Part shown: positions 9,585 to 18,236 of the stretch, piece after piece
Numbering within the stretch: the stretch's first letter is position 1
Layout: every line of letters begins with the position of its first letter
Origin: Hallella multisaccharivorax DSM 17128
Lineage (GTDB): Bacteria; Bacteroidota; Bacteroidia; Bacteroidales; Bacteroidaceae
Direction of reading: 5' to 3'
DNA: 64,000 nucleotides
NCBI RefSeq assembly: GCF_000218235.1
Contig: NZ_GL945017.1
Span: 2,237,607-2,301,606 of the forward strand
Made by a program: the position numbers and the translations under genes
Notes under the pieces: generated by a model
The model's database searches: none
What the model was told of the DNA's origin: nothing
The model's input: only the letters and a program-made list of their open reading frames with translations

Positions 9585-9592
9585 CAAAGGTA
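9585..9592 (-). promoter_or_regulatory. Probable -7 element of the nuo operon
   Basis: On the minus strand this reads TACCTTTG, an exact match to the Bacteroidota -7 consensus TAnnTTTG. The transcript would start about 60 bp before the nuoA ATG. I see no convincing TTTG -33 box at the expected 19-21 bp distance, so the call rests on one box and its position. Confidence 0.6.
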
Positions 9593-9660
9593 CACATTAA
9601 TTCTTGAACATTATCATTTTTTATCTAAAAATGTAATGTGGAGTTTGCAAGTCACCCGTA

Positions 9661-12141
9661 TTAGACCACCCGTATAGAAACGGACTTCTTTAATCCGCGT
9701 TTTTTATCCCTCACTACAAGATGGATTGCACCCTTCTTCTCACCGGCTTTCACTGTGACAACCAGCTTTCCATTGAACAGCTTCATGGTTGGCCTGGTAA
9801 ACGACTCCAGCGATGTAGCATCCCCATTGCAGATAGCCTGGAATGTTCCGGCTCCACTTACCTGCACATCTATGCGATCATCAGCCTGAGGGAGCACTGT
9901 ACCATTCTTGTCAATGAGCGAGACAGAGACATAGGCAAGATCATCAATGCCTTTACGCAGCACGGTGCGGTCTGCATCTATCTTCAACCACCTTGCCTCA
10001 GAAGCTGTGAGCACCGCAGATTCCCCAACTTTATTTCCATGGTTATCATACGCCACCACCTTCAGCTCTCCTGGCTCATATTTTACATTAGGCCACATCA
10101 GTCGGTAACGGGTCGCATACTTCATGGCCTCTTCCGGAGTTGTCGGGTCTAACCATGATTTCGGAATACCATGAGTCTCAAGCCGAACACTTTGATTCTT
10201 TTTCACTTTACCCTGTGATTTTCCATTGACGAAGAGTTCCACCTCGGGGTAGTCGGTATAAACGAATACTGGCGTCACCTGTCCTTCACGCCCTGGCCAT
10301 GTCCAGTGAGGCAGAATATGCAAGGTATGCGCATTCTTATTCCACACCGAACGATAAAGATAGAACCGATCTTTGGGAAGTCCTGCAAGATCCATGATGC
10401 CAAAATAACTGCTGCGCGACGGCCAGTACTCATCATAGGGCGTCGGCTCGCCAAGATAGTCGTAGCCTGTCCATACAAACTGGCCAATGGTATATGGCTT
10501 GTCTGCCATCGCCATAAAGTCCTGTTCCGGCAGATTGCTCCACGGGCACCACTCCACATCATAAGCGGAACACTGCCCGTCCTTGTCGGCGGTAGGAGTC
10601 ACTCCCCAAACAACAGGGAATTTATACACGCCACGACTACTTACTGTAGAGGCTGTCTCTGAACCAAGGAGGAATCCCTGTGGCAGACGCTTAATATCGT
10701 TGTCATACCGATAGACACGATAGTTGTAGCCCGGCACGTCCATCACCTGGGCAAAACCCGACTTGATAGCTTCATCTGCCCTGTCCATACCCTGTGTCAC
10801 GGGGCGTGTGGGGTCGAGCCGGTGGCAGAGATTCTGCAGATGCTCGGCTATCACCCTACCCTCATAACTCCATTGCTCAGGAATCTCGTTACCGATGCTC
10901 CACATCACGATAGAGGGGTGGTTGCGATTCGCCTCCACCAGAGCAGTGATGTCCTTGTCACTCCATTCCTTGAAGAGTCGGGAATAGCCATTCTCGCACT
11001 TGGGATAGATCCACATGTCAAAGCTCTCCGCCATGACCATCATGCCAAGAGAATCGCACACATCCATCTGCATCTGCGAGGGAAGATTATGAGAGGTTCG
11101 GATGGCGTCGCATCCCATGTCTTTGAGCTGTTTAATCTGCCTGACAATAGCTGCTTTGTTGACAGCAACGCCAAGCGGGCCAAGGTCATGATGCAGACAA
11201 ACGCCTTGCATCTTTCGACTCACGCCATTGAGTTGGAAACCATGAATAGAGTCGACCTTGATGGTACGAACACCGAAGCGCAGAGAGAGGTTATCCAACT
11301 CTTGACCCTCGTTGTCTGCCAAAGTAAGTTTCAATGTATAAAGGTTCGGCGTCTCAGGGCTCCACAACTTCGGTTCAACAACCGGGAAGCCACCGTTGAA
11401 ATTCCTCCCTTGCATCTGCGAAGTGCCTAAGTCTTTCTCTTCACCGGTCGCATTATCAAGAAGTGACATCTTCAGCGACCCGTGAAAATTTTTCTGTGCT
11501 CCCGCAAGCGTCGTGCACAGAGTCATCAAAGCCTTATTACGCATGAGGCGCAGTGTACTGACGGTCGTCTTCCATGAATCAAGATGAACCATGCTCGTTG
11601 TGACAAGCATCACAGGGCGGTACAGTCCAGCACCAGGATACCAGCGGCTGCTCGCTTCCATATTGTTCAGCGACACGTCGATACGGTTGTCGCCCTTAAT
11701 AATATAATGTGTAATGTCCACCCTGAAAGGCGTGTATCCATAAGCCCAATGGCCTGCCTTCCTGCCATTGACATAGACCACAGGCTCAGCCATCGCACCG
11801 TCGAAATCCAATTCCACATGCCGGTTGTCAACCTCGTCGATCCGCACATGCGTGGTGTAAAAGCCTCGTCCAATCCATGGCAGAGCACCCGAACGGCCAC
11901 TTTTCTCTGTTTTCTCCTTCTCTCCATTTTGCTCAATGGCAACCGTCTGTAAATCCCATTTCTTATCAAACGGACCACTGATCGCCCAATCGTGGGGTAC
12001 CGTTACCGCCTGCCAATGAATGCTGTCGCGGGAGAACTCCCAGTTCCTCAGATTGACACACATTCTCGTCTGGCCGGTGGCAAACAATGGTAATGAGGTC
12101 AAGAAGCAATAAAGAATATTTTTATTCAATAAATTCATCAT
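9661..12141 (-). CDS. Secreted glycoside hydrolase family 2 (beta-galactosidase-like)
   Basis: A retaining exo-glycosidase of family GH2, 826 residues, with an N-terminal signal peptide (LLNKNILYCFLTSLPLFATG) for export to the periplasm. The sugar-binding jelly-roll domain includes PWIGRGFYTTHVRID and the Ig-like domain follows. The TIM barrel has the catalytic acid/base in VMWSIGNEIPEQW (around residue 418) and the probable nucleophile in LLGSETASTVSSRG. A DUF4982-type module and a C-terminal Ig-like domain follow, as in many Bacteroidota enzymes acting on plant or host glycans. The gene stands alone, with no SusC/SusD pair in view, so the substrate is not defined. The exact specificity (galactoside versus other) is inference. 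Confidence 0.88.
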   Translation of the reverse strand: MMNLLNKNILYCFLTSLPLFATGQTRMCVNLRNWEFSRDSIHWQAVTVPHDWAISGPFDKKWDLQTVAIEQNGEKEKTEKSGRSGALPWIGRGFYTTHVRIDEVDNRHVELDFDGAMAEPVVYVNGRKAGHWAYGYTPFRVDITHYIIKGDNRIDVSLNNMEASSRWYPGAGLYRPVMLVTTSMVHLDSWKTTVSTLRLMRNKALMTLCTTLAGAQKNFHGSLKMSLLDNATGEEKDLGTSQMQGRNFNGGFPVVEPKLWSPETPNLYTLKLTLADNEGQELDNLSLRFGVRTIKVDSIHGFQLNGVSRKMQGVCLHHDLGPLGVAVNKAAIVRQIKQLKDMGCDAIRTSHNLPSQMQMDVCDSLGMMVMAESFDMWIYPKCENGYSRLFKEWSDKDITALVEANRNHPSIVMWSIGNEIPEQWSYEGRVIAEHLQNLCHRLDPTRPVTQGMDRADEAIKSGFAQVMDVPGYNYRVYRYDNDIKRLPQGFLLGSETASTVSSRGVYKFPVVWGVTPTADKDGQCSAYDVEWCPWSNLPEQDFMAMADKPYTIGQFVWTGYDYLGEPTPYDEYWPSRSSYFGIMDLAGLPKDRFYLYRSVWNKNAHTLHILPHWTWPGREGQVTPVFVYTDYPEVELFVNGKSQGKVKKNQSVRLETHGIPKSWLDPTTPEEAMKYATRYRLMWPNVKYEPGELKVVAYDNHGNKVGESAVLTASEARWLKIDADRTVLRKGIDDLAYVSVSLIDKNGTVLPQADDRIDVQVSGAGTFQAICNGDATSLESFTRPTMKLFNGKLVVTVKAGEKKGAIHLVVRDKKRGLKKSVSIRVV

Positions 12142-12236
12142 GTCAATGATTGGCCCTATCTCCCAACCGTAGAATTGAAAAAATAATGATTAAATATGAT
12201 TTTTTAGTGATTCTATGAAAATTCTTCGTCAAATAT

Positions 12237-12267
12237 TTTGCAGTCTCAACAAAAGGCCGTATCTTTG
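12237..12267 (+). promoter_or_regulatory. Bacteroidota-type promoter TTTG-N19-TATCTTTG
   Basis: A perfect -33 box (TTTG, 12237-12240) and a perfect -7 box (TATCTTTG, 12260-12267) are separated by 19 bp. Transcription would begin near 12274 and run rightward, against the flanking GH2 and DUF4301 genes. The only frame it could serve is the short ORF at 12303. Confidence 0.7.
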
Positions 12268-12302
12268 TCAACGTTATCCTGAAAACAATCTTTTTACCTT
12301 AG

Positions 12303-12425
12303 ATGAGACTAATACCTATTGAAGATTTGGAGCGGTGGCCTGTGAAGGTAATCGCTTTTTTTTGTCTATTGATGAGTGTCTCTGAGCAGGTCGTTAACAG
12401 TTTTCACCGGATTGAAGGTTGTTAA
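12303..12425 (+). CDS. Possible 40-residue small protein or truncated gene
   Basis: A frame of 40 codons beginning MRLIPIEDLERWPVKV starts about 29 bp after the predicted transcription start of the strong promoter at 12237-12267. Its last 60 bases overlap the 3' end of the convergent DUF4301 gene. The first 20 residues look like a normal protein N terminus, while the rest is encoded antisense to DUF4301. It may therefore be the surviving 5' end of a gene whose body was deleted. I do not recognise the family. The promoter is better supported than the product. Confidence 0.35.
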   Translation: MRLIPIEDLERWPVKVIAFFCLLMSVSEQVVNSFHRIEGC

Positions 12426-13889
12426 AGGCACTTCCACGAACACTGTATTCCAGTCACTCATTGCCCCATTCCACAATCCAGGAAGTTCAAGAGCCTTGAG
12501 AGCCTTGCCGTTTTTTGACTTACTGCTGATGAATCCGGTCTGAGCGTCAACATACTTTGGCAGGTCAAAATGTTCGCCTTTGTAATTTTTAATGGCGCAA
12601 ACCAAATCCACTGGATTGAAATGGGTACTACTGGTAAACATTTCCACATATTTATTATTGCTCATGTCAATCTGTGAGCTCTCCAAAATCTGCGGGCTGA
12701 CAGTGCCGTCCTGGTTGTATGCCAGGAAAGGTCCACCACCAGGTTCTCCTACATTGCGCACCACACCACATACACGCAGCGGACGATTGAGCTTCTTCCG
12801 AAGGTAAGGCACAAGGTCTCCGTCCTCCAATTGCTTGAGGTCTGCACGCCGGCAGCAGAGCACTTGCTGAACGAAACGAATGATCTCTTCCACCTTCGTA
12901 TGGTTGTAAACTCCAGAATCAAGTACGCGGAGATAGTCAAATATTTTTTCCTGTACATCCACCAACACGCCACCAATGACCTGCTTCCATCTGACGGTAT
13001 CGGCCTTCAGACGGTCGGGCACTACGTTGTCGATATTCTTGATGAAGACGACATCGGCGTCAATATCATTCAGATTCTCTATCAGCGCGCCATGACCACC
13101 CGGACGGAAGAGTAGCGTGCCGTCATCGTTACGGAAAGGTGTATTGTCGGGGTTGGCTGCAATGGTATCCGTCGAGGGTTTCTGCTCAGAGAAACTGATG
13201 TCATACCTCACACCGTATTTTTTCTCGTAGGCATCCTTCTTCTCTTCCACCTTCTGCTCGAAAAGCTGCAGATGGTCATGCGAGACGGTATAATGAATGT
13301 GCGCCTCTCCTTTGGAGCCCGCATAGAGTGCAGCCTCCACCAAATGTTCTTCCATGGGGGTACGCACACCATCGTCATAACGGTGGAAAAGCAGCAGACC
13401 TTTGGGCAACTGGCCATAGTTGAGGCCCTCTTTGTTGAGCAAATTGGCAACAACGACCTTGTAATCAGACTCTTTTATCAAGGCAGGAATATCTTTCCCG
13501 TTGTTCTCAAGGCACTTGGCATTGAGCGCGTCGTAGAAAGCGAAATGACGAATATGAGTGAAGAACTCCTTTTCAAAGTCGGTTTGCGGCACATCATAGT
13601 CTGCATTGAGGAAAGCAAACATGTTCTTGAACATTCGGCTGGCAGCCCCCGATGCCGGCACAAACTTTACAATCTTGTGCCCCGCATCCTTATAGGCTTG
13701 CCATTTGTCCATGGCGGCCTTCTGTCCTTTCCCATCTTCTACTGTGATTCCCTTGCCAACAGCCGCAGCTGCTTCGAGTTTCAAAAACGGGAAGCCCTGT
13801 TCTATCTCCCTGAGCTGATGCTCCACCTGGGCTATAGTCATTCCCCGACCTTCAATCTGTTGCTTGTCTTGTTGAGTTAGCATGTGCAT
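12366..13889 (-). CDS. DUF4301 family protein
   Basis: A 507-residue cytoplasmic protein of a Bacteroidota family without assigned function. Two parts resemble sugar-nucleotide pyrophosphorylases: a Gly-rich loop KFVPASGAASRMFK near residue 80 and VFIKNIDNVVPDRLK near residue 280, where such enzymes have a metal-binding Asp. I therefore suspect a nucleotidyltransferase fold but cannot name a substrate. A second Met at residue 3 is an equally good start. A CAAAAATA sequence at 13943-13950 (TATTTTTG on the minus strand) is a possible -7 box. The gene is single, convergent with the small plus-strand frame at its 3' end. Confidence 0.85.
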   Translation of the reverse strand: MHMLTQQDKQQIEGRGMTIAQVEHQLREIEQGFPFLKLEAAAAVGKGITVEDGKGQKAAMDKWQAYKDAGHKIVKFVPASGAASRMFKNMFAFLNADYDVPQTDFEKEFFTHIRHFAFYDALNAKCLENNGKDIPALIKESDYKVVVANLLNKEGLNYGQLPKGLLLFHRYDDGVRTPMEEHLVEAALYAGSKGEAHIHYTVSHDHLQLFEQKVEEKKDAYEKKYGVRYDISFSEQKPSTDTIAANPDNTPFRNDDGTLLFRPGGHGALIENLNDIDADVVFIKNIDNVVPDRLKADTVRWKQVIGGVLVDVQEKIFDYLRVLDSGVYNHTKVEEIIRFVQQVLCCRRADLKQLEDGDLVPYLRKKLNRPLRVCGVVRNVGEPGGGPFLAYNQDGTVSPQILESSQIDMSNNKYVEMFTSSTHFNPVDLVCAIKNYKGEHFDLPKYVDAQTGFISSKSKNGKALKALELPGLWNGAMSDWNTVFVEVPLTTFNPVKTVNDLLRDTHQ

Positions 13890-14122
13890 ATGGTTTAAAA
13901 AGTTATCGCGTTGTTTTCATTGATCTCTGTGATTGGTTGATGCAAAAATACAACAATTTTTGTAACTTCATTCATGTCAACTCTGCATTTAACAATAATT
14001 TCCACTTATGCTCACCCCTTGCCACAAATCTGCTGACATTGAGAAACTTTTCACTTTGGGATTCCGGAGGATTGCGGCACAAAGTATAAATCTCGCAAGG
14101 TAAGAGAGAAGAAAGTCGGGTG

Positions 14123-14614
14123 TCATAGAAAGCAGAATATCCAATTATGTACCGTCGTCAGCAGCCAACCGCCAAGTAGCCATAAGAGCTTGAACATAAG
14201 CACGATGAGTATTATCAGCACGACCATCACAATGACTGAATAGACGACCTTTCGCCGTACATCAGAGACCACTTTTTTGTCGCCTTCAATGTAGCCGGTG
14301 ATCAATCGGAGATTTTTGCCGTATGACCGATAGAAGATATCAAGCACATCACCGACACAGAAGGGTATCATGCCGATGAGCGTGTCGCGAAGGATGTTGT
14401 TGATGACGGCTATGGTCAGTGGAACTGACTTGACGACAAAGAGAGAGAAATAGATGTAAGGCAACGACAGCAAGGCCGTCAGCGTGTCGCCGAAACCCGA
14501 CGGCACAATGAAACCCAGCAACGGGTCAACATAATATCGGTCCATGGCCGTTGCCATGCCTTTCATCATGCGATAGATGGGATGACCGAAGAGCCTTGCC
14601 TTATCTTTCTCCAT
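14123..14614 (-). CDS. DUF4112 membrane protein
   Basis: A 163-residue protein with DUF4112 features: GFIVPSGFGDTLTALLSLPY in the first half, then RDTLIGMIPFCVGDVLDIFYRSYGKN. Two hydrophobic segments lie before residue 100 and one or two near the C terminus. The function of the family is unknown. The start codon overlaps the stop codon of the upstream YccF gene by one base, so the pair is very likely co-translated from the promoter at 15138-15168. Confidence 0.85.
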   Translation of the reverse strand: MEKDKARLFGHPIYRMMKGMATAMDRYYVDPLLGFIVPSGFGDTLTALLSLPYIYFSLFVVKSVPLTIAVINNILRDTLIGMIPFCVGDVLDIFYRSYGKNLRLITGYIEGDKKVVSDVRRKVVYSVIVMVVLIILIVLMFKLLWLLGGWLLTTVHNWIFCFL

Positions 14615-14994
14615 TACAGTTCATTATTGACGATACGTTTCCCGAAAGGGGCGAGTGCCAGGCGCATCAAGCGGAAGTGCATCTTGCCCCATGGCAGTCC
14701 GATGATGGTGATGCTGAGGACGATTCCCCAGAAGAGATGGGTCAGCGCAATCCATATGCCACCTACGAAGAACCACAGTATGTTCATGAAAAGGTCCAGA
14801 CAGCCCGTGCCTGCACCGTCATCAACGATATGCGAACCGAAAGGCCAAAGGGCGAGGATGGCAAGCCGTAGGTTGGCTATGCCGAAAGGGATGCCAACGA
14901 TAGTGACCATCATCACGATTGATGCAGCAAAGTATTCCACGGCGATACTCAATCCACCGAAGATCAGCCAAAGTATGTTTCCTAAAAGTTTCAT
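14614..14994 (-). CDS. YccF domain membrane protein
   Basis: A 126-residue inner-membrane protein with two YccF repeats: residues 1-55 (NILWLIFGGLSIAVEYFAAS with GIPFGIANLRLAILALWPFG) and residues 67-120 (NILWFFVGGIWIALTHLFWG with GLPWGKMHFRLMRLALAPFG). The internal repetition suggests a pseudo-symmetric membrane protein of two hairpins. YccF proteins are widespread and uncharacterised. It is the first gene of a two-gene unit with DUF4112. Confidence 0.88.
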   Translation of the reverse strand: MKLLGNILWLIFGGLSIAVEYFAASIVMMVTIVGIPFGIANLRLAILALWPFGSHIVDDGAGTGCLDLFMNILWFFVGGIWIALTHLFWGIVLSITIIGLPWGKMHFRLMRLALAPFGKRIVNNEL

Positions 14995-15137
14995 ATCATC
15001 TTACCTATTTGTTTAAAACTTATTTCATTATCCTCTACACCATAGACAAAGAAAGTCACCACATTGACAATGACAAGATAGATGAGGGCGAAATGAAGTG
15101 TCGTCATTCCTAACCTTTATTTAATATTGATATTTTG

Positions 15138-15168
15138 CAAAAGTAATCATTACCTGATAGATATCAAA
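15138..15168 (-). promoter_or_regulatory. Promoter of the yccF/DUF4112 unit
   Basis: Read on the minus strand, TTTG (15168-15165) is followed after exactly 19 bp by TACTTTTG (15145-15138), matching the Bacteroidota consensus. Transcription would start near 15131, about 137 bases before the YccF start codon. Confidence 0.7.
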
Positions 15169-15252
15169 AGATTTTCTTGTTTATCTTCTAATTGATTCAT
15201 ATACCCCCACCAGCCACGTCTCTTCGAAGAAGAACAGTTGACCTGTCACCCC

Positions 15253-15360
15253 GGCAGTCTGATGAGTCGCACGGCATATAAAGAGATTCCACCCCGTGTG
15301 GAATATGCACTTACAGCACATGGAAACTCCTCTATACGCTGGCGGAGAACGGTAACATGA
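15253..15360 (+). pseudogene. Remnant of an HxlR-family transcription regulator
   Basis: The frame reads GSLMSRTAYKEIPPRVEYAL followed by TAHG. This matches the wing and C-terminal core of HxlR regulators, whose signature is close to 'GL(I/M)xRxxYxExPPRVEYxLTxxG'. No helix-turn-helix region remains to the left; only about 12 in-frame residues before this stretch are readable. It is a short, non-functional piece of a once larger gene, adjacent to another remnant at 15327-15503. Confidence 0.6.
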
Positions 15361-15503
15361 TAACGCGTGACCTGTGTAGGGCATGTGGCTTCAATGGCCC
15401 CAAGATGAGGGGCAAATTCGACACGTACGTCACCCGTCTGCAAAATGCCGGCCATATCGTCACAGAGGACTTTTCTATCCCCATGACTGCAACTTTATCA
15501 TGA
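15327..15503 (+). pseudogene. Remnant of a winged-helix-like gene
   Basis: A 58-codon frame contains LLYTLAENGNMITRDLCRAC and then YVTRLQNAGHIVTEDF, which look like a winged helix followed by the target-binding part of a larger DNA-repair or regulator protein. No initiation codon with a promoter precedes it and it overlaps the HxlR fragment in another frame. I regard it as the leftover of a deleted gene. The family assignment is weak. Confidence 0.35.
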
Positions 15504-15527
15504 CGAGGATACGGCTGACTAATACCA

Positions 15528-15588
15528 TGACCACGCTTTGGTCATGACGTGACCACATGCTGGTCATCATATGACCAAGGCGTGGTCA
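15528..15588. promoter_or_regulatory. Three 17-bp palindromes at exact 22-bp spacing
   Basis: Copies at 15528-15544, 15550-15566 and 15572-15588 all read TGACCA-N5-TGGTCA. The starts are 22 bp apart, about two helical turns, so dimers bound to each would lie on one face of the DNA. The array is 78 bp upstream of a TAACTTTG -7 box and about 360 bp upstream of the serpin start. It looks like an operator cluster for a dimeric regulator that I cannot identify. Confidence 0.65.
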
Positions 15589-15665
15589 TGTATTCTGTTT
15601 CAAAGTCGAATAGTCAGGTAAAGAATAAAAACGGGAAACGAACCTGATTATCAACTTTTATTTTG

Positions 15666-15673
15666 TAACTTTG
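15666..15673 (+). promoter_or_regulatory. Probable -7 element before the serpin gene
   Basis: TAACTTTG matches TAnnTTTG. No clear -33 TTTG stands 19-21 bp upstream (the sequence there is CCTG), which fits a promoter that needs an activator. The 22-bp-spaced palindromes end 78 bp upstream. Confidence 0.5.
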
Positions 15674-15950
15674 GGCACGAGAAAGATATATCTATCCCCG
15701 ATAGAGACATAGTTAACTCAGAGGAAGATACTGAAAAAGAAGCACGATGGATAAAAACATGACAATAAACCCAAAAGAAGAGCGTTTTAGTGACATATGG
15801 AAACAAGAGACACATGGATTCAACCAATTGTTGTCACCCTCTGTTGGCAACGCACGAACGTTTGTGAATGAGATGGAACGTAATGGTACTGCCCAATGCC
15901 AGCCACGACCGATTACAACAAATAGCGCACATGGTTGCGAAATTAGGAAT

Positions 15951-17141
15951 ATGAACTATAATAAATTAATAATATTAACTCTTGCTGCATCAGCAGTACT
16001 GATGAGCTGTAAGGAGAATGGCCCAAGCAACATCACTCTGGAGGAGGCTGCGGCAAATGAAAAAGTGTCGTATAAACTGACTGCGCAGGAATCGGCACAG
16101 GTGGATGCGAGCAATGCGCTCGGACTGGATGTGCTGCGGAGCCTCGTGGTCAAGGAGCCGGAGAAGAGCACTGTAGTGTCCCCCTCGGGCATCAGATATA
16201 ACCTGTCCATGTTGGCCTGTGGTGCAGATGGCTCCACGTTGTCGGAACTGCAAAAGGCTATCGGTGCTGGGAAGGTAGACTTGGACAGTGTGAATGCGCT
16301 CAACCGCCGGATGATGATTGGCCAGCAGAAGCCCACCGGCGGCATGGTTCACGGGCCATCGATGTTGACGACTATCAACACTTTTGAGGATAAAGGCATC
16401 AATATCAGCGAGAGATACAGGTCCTGTATAGAGAATAGTTATTTTGCTACAGTGAGTCATAGCTGGGGGATAAAGCACACAGCGATTCTGACAAATAAGA
16501 CCACATTCAAGGCGTTATGGATGTCCTACTTCCACGGTCTGAAGAAGGCGCCATTTCAGACGGTCTCTGGCGATAGCGTGGAAGTCACAATGATGGAAAA
16601 CTCTGATGACAAAATGATACTCAGCGGAATGAGCGACAGCCTCTGCTCTGTCGTCCGGCTCCCCTACGACGGACAGTTCAGCATGGTGGTCATCCTCCCG
16701 GCAAAGGGTTCTGCTATATCTACGTTGCTCGGCACGCTCACAGTAGACCGTCTCAAACGCATTCAGTACCGTTTGCACCATTATAACGAGATTCTTATAC
16801 ACTTGCCCGTCTTCACAACCAAGGTGAAGAACGACCTGAAAGAGAGTCTGACAAATCTTGGATATAGACGGATGTTCATCGGTGGAGAGGCCAATTTTTC
16901 GCAGATGAATGACGGAGCGAGACCCCTGTATGTGGAAAAGATGACACAGGATACAGAAATTGCCGTCGACCAATACGGGACCACCGCAACGGCTGAGACC
17001 ATCAGTGAGATTGAGGAATTGTCTGCTATCGTCAGCAAGCATCCCACAAAGCTGGAATTCTATGCCGACCGTCCATTCTTCTATGCCATTTACGATGCCT
17101 TTGGCAATATCTGTTTCTGTGGTGTATTCACCGGTAAATAA
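15951..17141 (+). CDS. Lipoprotein serpin (serine protease inhibitor)
   Basis: A 396-residue serpin, anchored as a lipoprotein: the chosen start MNYNKLIILTLAASAVLMSC has a lipobox (LMSC) at residues 17-20. The open frame extends upstream to 15747, but those 68 residues precede the signal peptide and are unlikely to be translated as part of it. The serpin core ends with the family signature FYADRPFFYAIYDAFGNICF and the hinge of the reactive loop reads GTTATAET, compatible with an inhibitory serpin. Such proteins inhibit serine or cysteine proteases from host or competitors at the cell surface. The msrA gene follows after 36 bp and may share the transcript. Confidence 0.9.
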   Translation: MNYNKLIILTLAASAVLMSCKENGPSNITLEEAAANEKVSYKLTAQESAQVDASNALGLDVLRSLVVKEPEKSTVVSPSGIRYNLSMLACGADGSTLSELQKAIGAGKVDLDSVNALNRRMMIGQQKPTGGMVHGPSMLTTINTFEDKGINISERYRSCIENSYFATVSHSWGIKHTAILTNKTTFKALWMSYFHGLKKAPFQTVSGDSVEVTMMENSDDKMILSGMSDSLCSVVRLPYDGQFSMVVILPAKGSAISTLLGTLTVDRLKRIQYRLHHYNEILIHLPVFTTKVKNDLKESLTNLGYRRMFIGGEANFSQMNDGARPLYVEKMTQDTEIAVDQYGTTATAETISEIEELSAIVSKHPTKLEFYADRPFFYAIYDAFGNICFCGVFTGK

Positions 17142-17177
17142 CAAATGCAGAAAGTGCATCAAATAAAAAAATAGGAT

Positions 17178-17795
17178 ATGCGATTTCTTCGCTATATCAC
17201 GTTATTATTAATGACAGTCTTTGCCTCATGTCGTATGCAGGAGCCGTCAGAGAAGATTGAACAAAAAGACAGTATGATGACAGAAAGAAAAGAGATTTAT
17301 TTGGCAGGTGGCTGCTTCTGGGGCACCGAACACTATTTCAAGCAGATAGATGGCGTGGTTGATACTGAGGTGGGCTATGCCAACGGATATACCGAGAACC
17401 CGACATACAAAGAGGTGTGCACCGACAAGACAGGCTTCGCCGAGACGGTGCACGTCACTTACGACCCTTCGAAAGTCAGTCTACGATTCCTTTTGGAAAT
17501 GTATTTCAAGGCGATCAACCCTACCAGCATCAACCGGCAGGGCAATGACCGTGGCACACAGTATCGCACCGGCGTCTATTATGTGGACAAAGAGGACGAG
17601 CCCATTATCAGAAAGACCTTCGAGGAGGAGCAGAAGCAGATTCATGGCCAACTTGCCGTTGAGAACCTGCCCTTGAAGAATTTCTACACGGCTGAGGAAT
17701 ACCACCAGGATTATCTCGACAAGAATCCGACCGGCTATTGCCATCTACCACAAAGTCTGTTTAACTTTGCCCGCAAGGCTAAAATGAAGAAATGA
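17178..17795 (+). CDS. msrA: Peptide methionine sulfoxide reductase MsrA, lipoprotein
   Basis: Reduces methionine-S-sulfoxide in oxidised proteins. The catalytic Cys lies in GGCFWGTEHYF (around residue 45). GTQYRTGVYY and AEEYHQDYL are further conserved blocks. An N-terminal lipoprotein signal (LLLMTVFASC) places it in the periplasm or at the envelope, unlike the cytoplasmic MsrA of many bacteria. It has 205 residues and no MsrB domain. Its position 36 bp behind the serpin suggests a pair of envelope proteins that cope with host-derived proteolysis and oxidation; this link is inference. Confidence 0.93.
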   Translation: MRFLRYITLLLMTVFASCRMQEPSEKIEQKDSMMTERKEIYLAGGCFWGTEHYFKQIDGVVDTEVGYANGYTENPTYKEVCTDKTGFAETVHVTYDPSKVSLRFLLEMYFKAINPTSINRQGNDRGTQYRTGVYYVDKEDEPIIRKTFEEEQKQIHGQLAVENLPLKNFYTAEEYHQDYLDKNPTGYCHLPQSLFNFARKAKMKK

Positions 17796-17844
17796 CATTC
17801 TCCTAAGAGATATTGTCCTTTTTTAAAAAAAAGGCAAAAAAAAC

Positions 17845-17876
17845 TTTCTTACTTACAAAAAAAGAGATTACCTTTG
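17845..17876 (+). promoter_or_regulatory. Promoter of the cas operon
   Basis: TTTC at 17845-17848 and TACCTTTG at 17869-17876 are separated by 20 bp. The -7 box is an exact match and the -33 box differs by one base. It precedes the truncated cas6 start at 17961 by about 85 bp. Confidence 0.6.
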
Positions 17877-17960
17877 CATATTAAGGCATCTGGGCCATTT
17901 CCCTATAGCAACAAAACCTTTAGAGTTTCTGCTTAGAAATATAACAACAGCTAAAAACTC

Positions 17961-18230
17961 ATGACCAAAATAAAGACACTGACCATACAGTTTGACACTC
18001 CTCTCCATCGCTCCGAGATTCCACTGTTCCGGGGAGCCGTCATTGCTGCCATTCCATCAAGTAACATCCTCTTCCACAACCACAATGGCACTGCCCTTCG
18101 CTACAAAGAAAAATGTGCCGACAGCGACATTATGCCTTTCAGCCTGCAAGAGCACCAGGACAGAGCTACACCACAGGAGGTTCTGTTCCTGCAACTCAAC
18201 AAAGAACTATTTAACATCAACACCAAATAA
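17961..18230 (+). pseudogene. cas6: Truncated Cas6 (N-terminal piece)
   Basis: The first 48 residues match the start of Bacteroidota Cas6 proteins: KTLTIQFDTPLHRSEIPLFR, GAVIAA and LFHNHNGTALRYK, as in the Cas6b N-terminal domain. Normal Cas6 continues with a YPLIQYK-like block and about 150 more residues. Here the frame passes directly into unrelated sequence and ends at residue 89. The RNA-cleaving part is missing, so crRNA processing from this gene is not expected. It lies 6 bp before the CARF-HEPN gene, so the cas operon context is intact. Confidence 0.65.
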
Positions 18231-18236
18231 AATCTC

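Noticed and set aside
15747..15950. Upstream start for the serpin gene
   Set aside because: The 68 extra residues precede a complete lipoprotein signal peptide, which must be at the N terminus to work. They may be an upstream leader frame.
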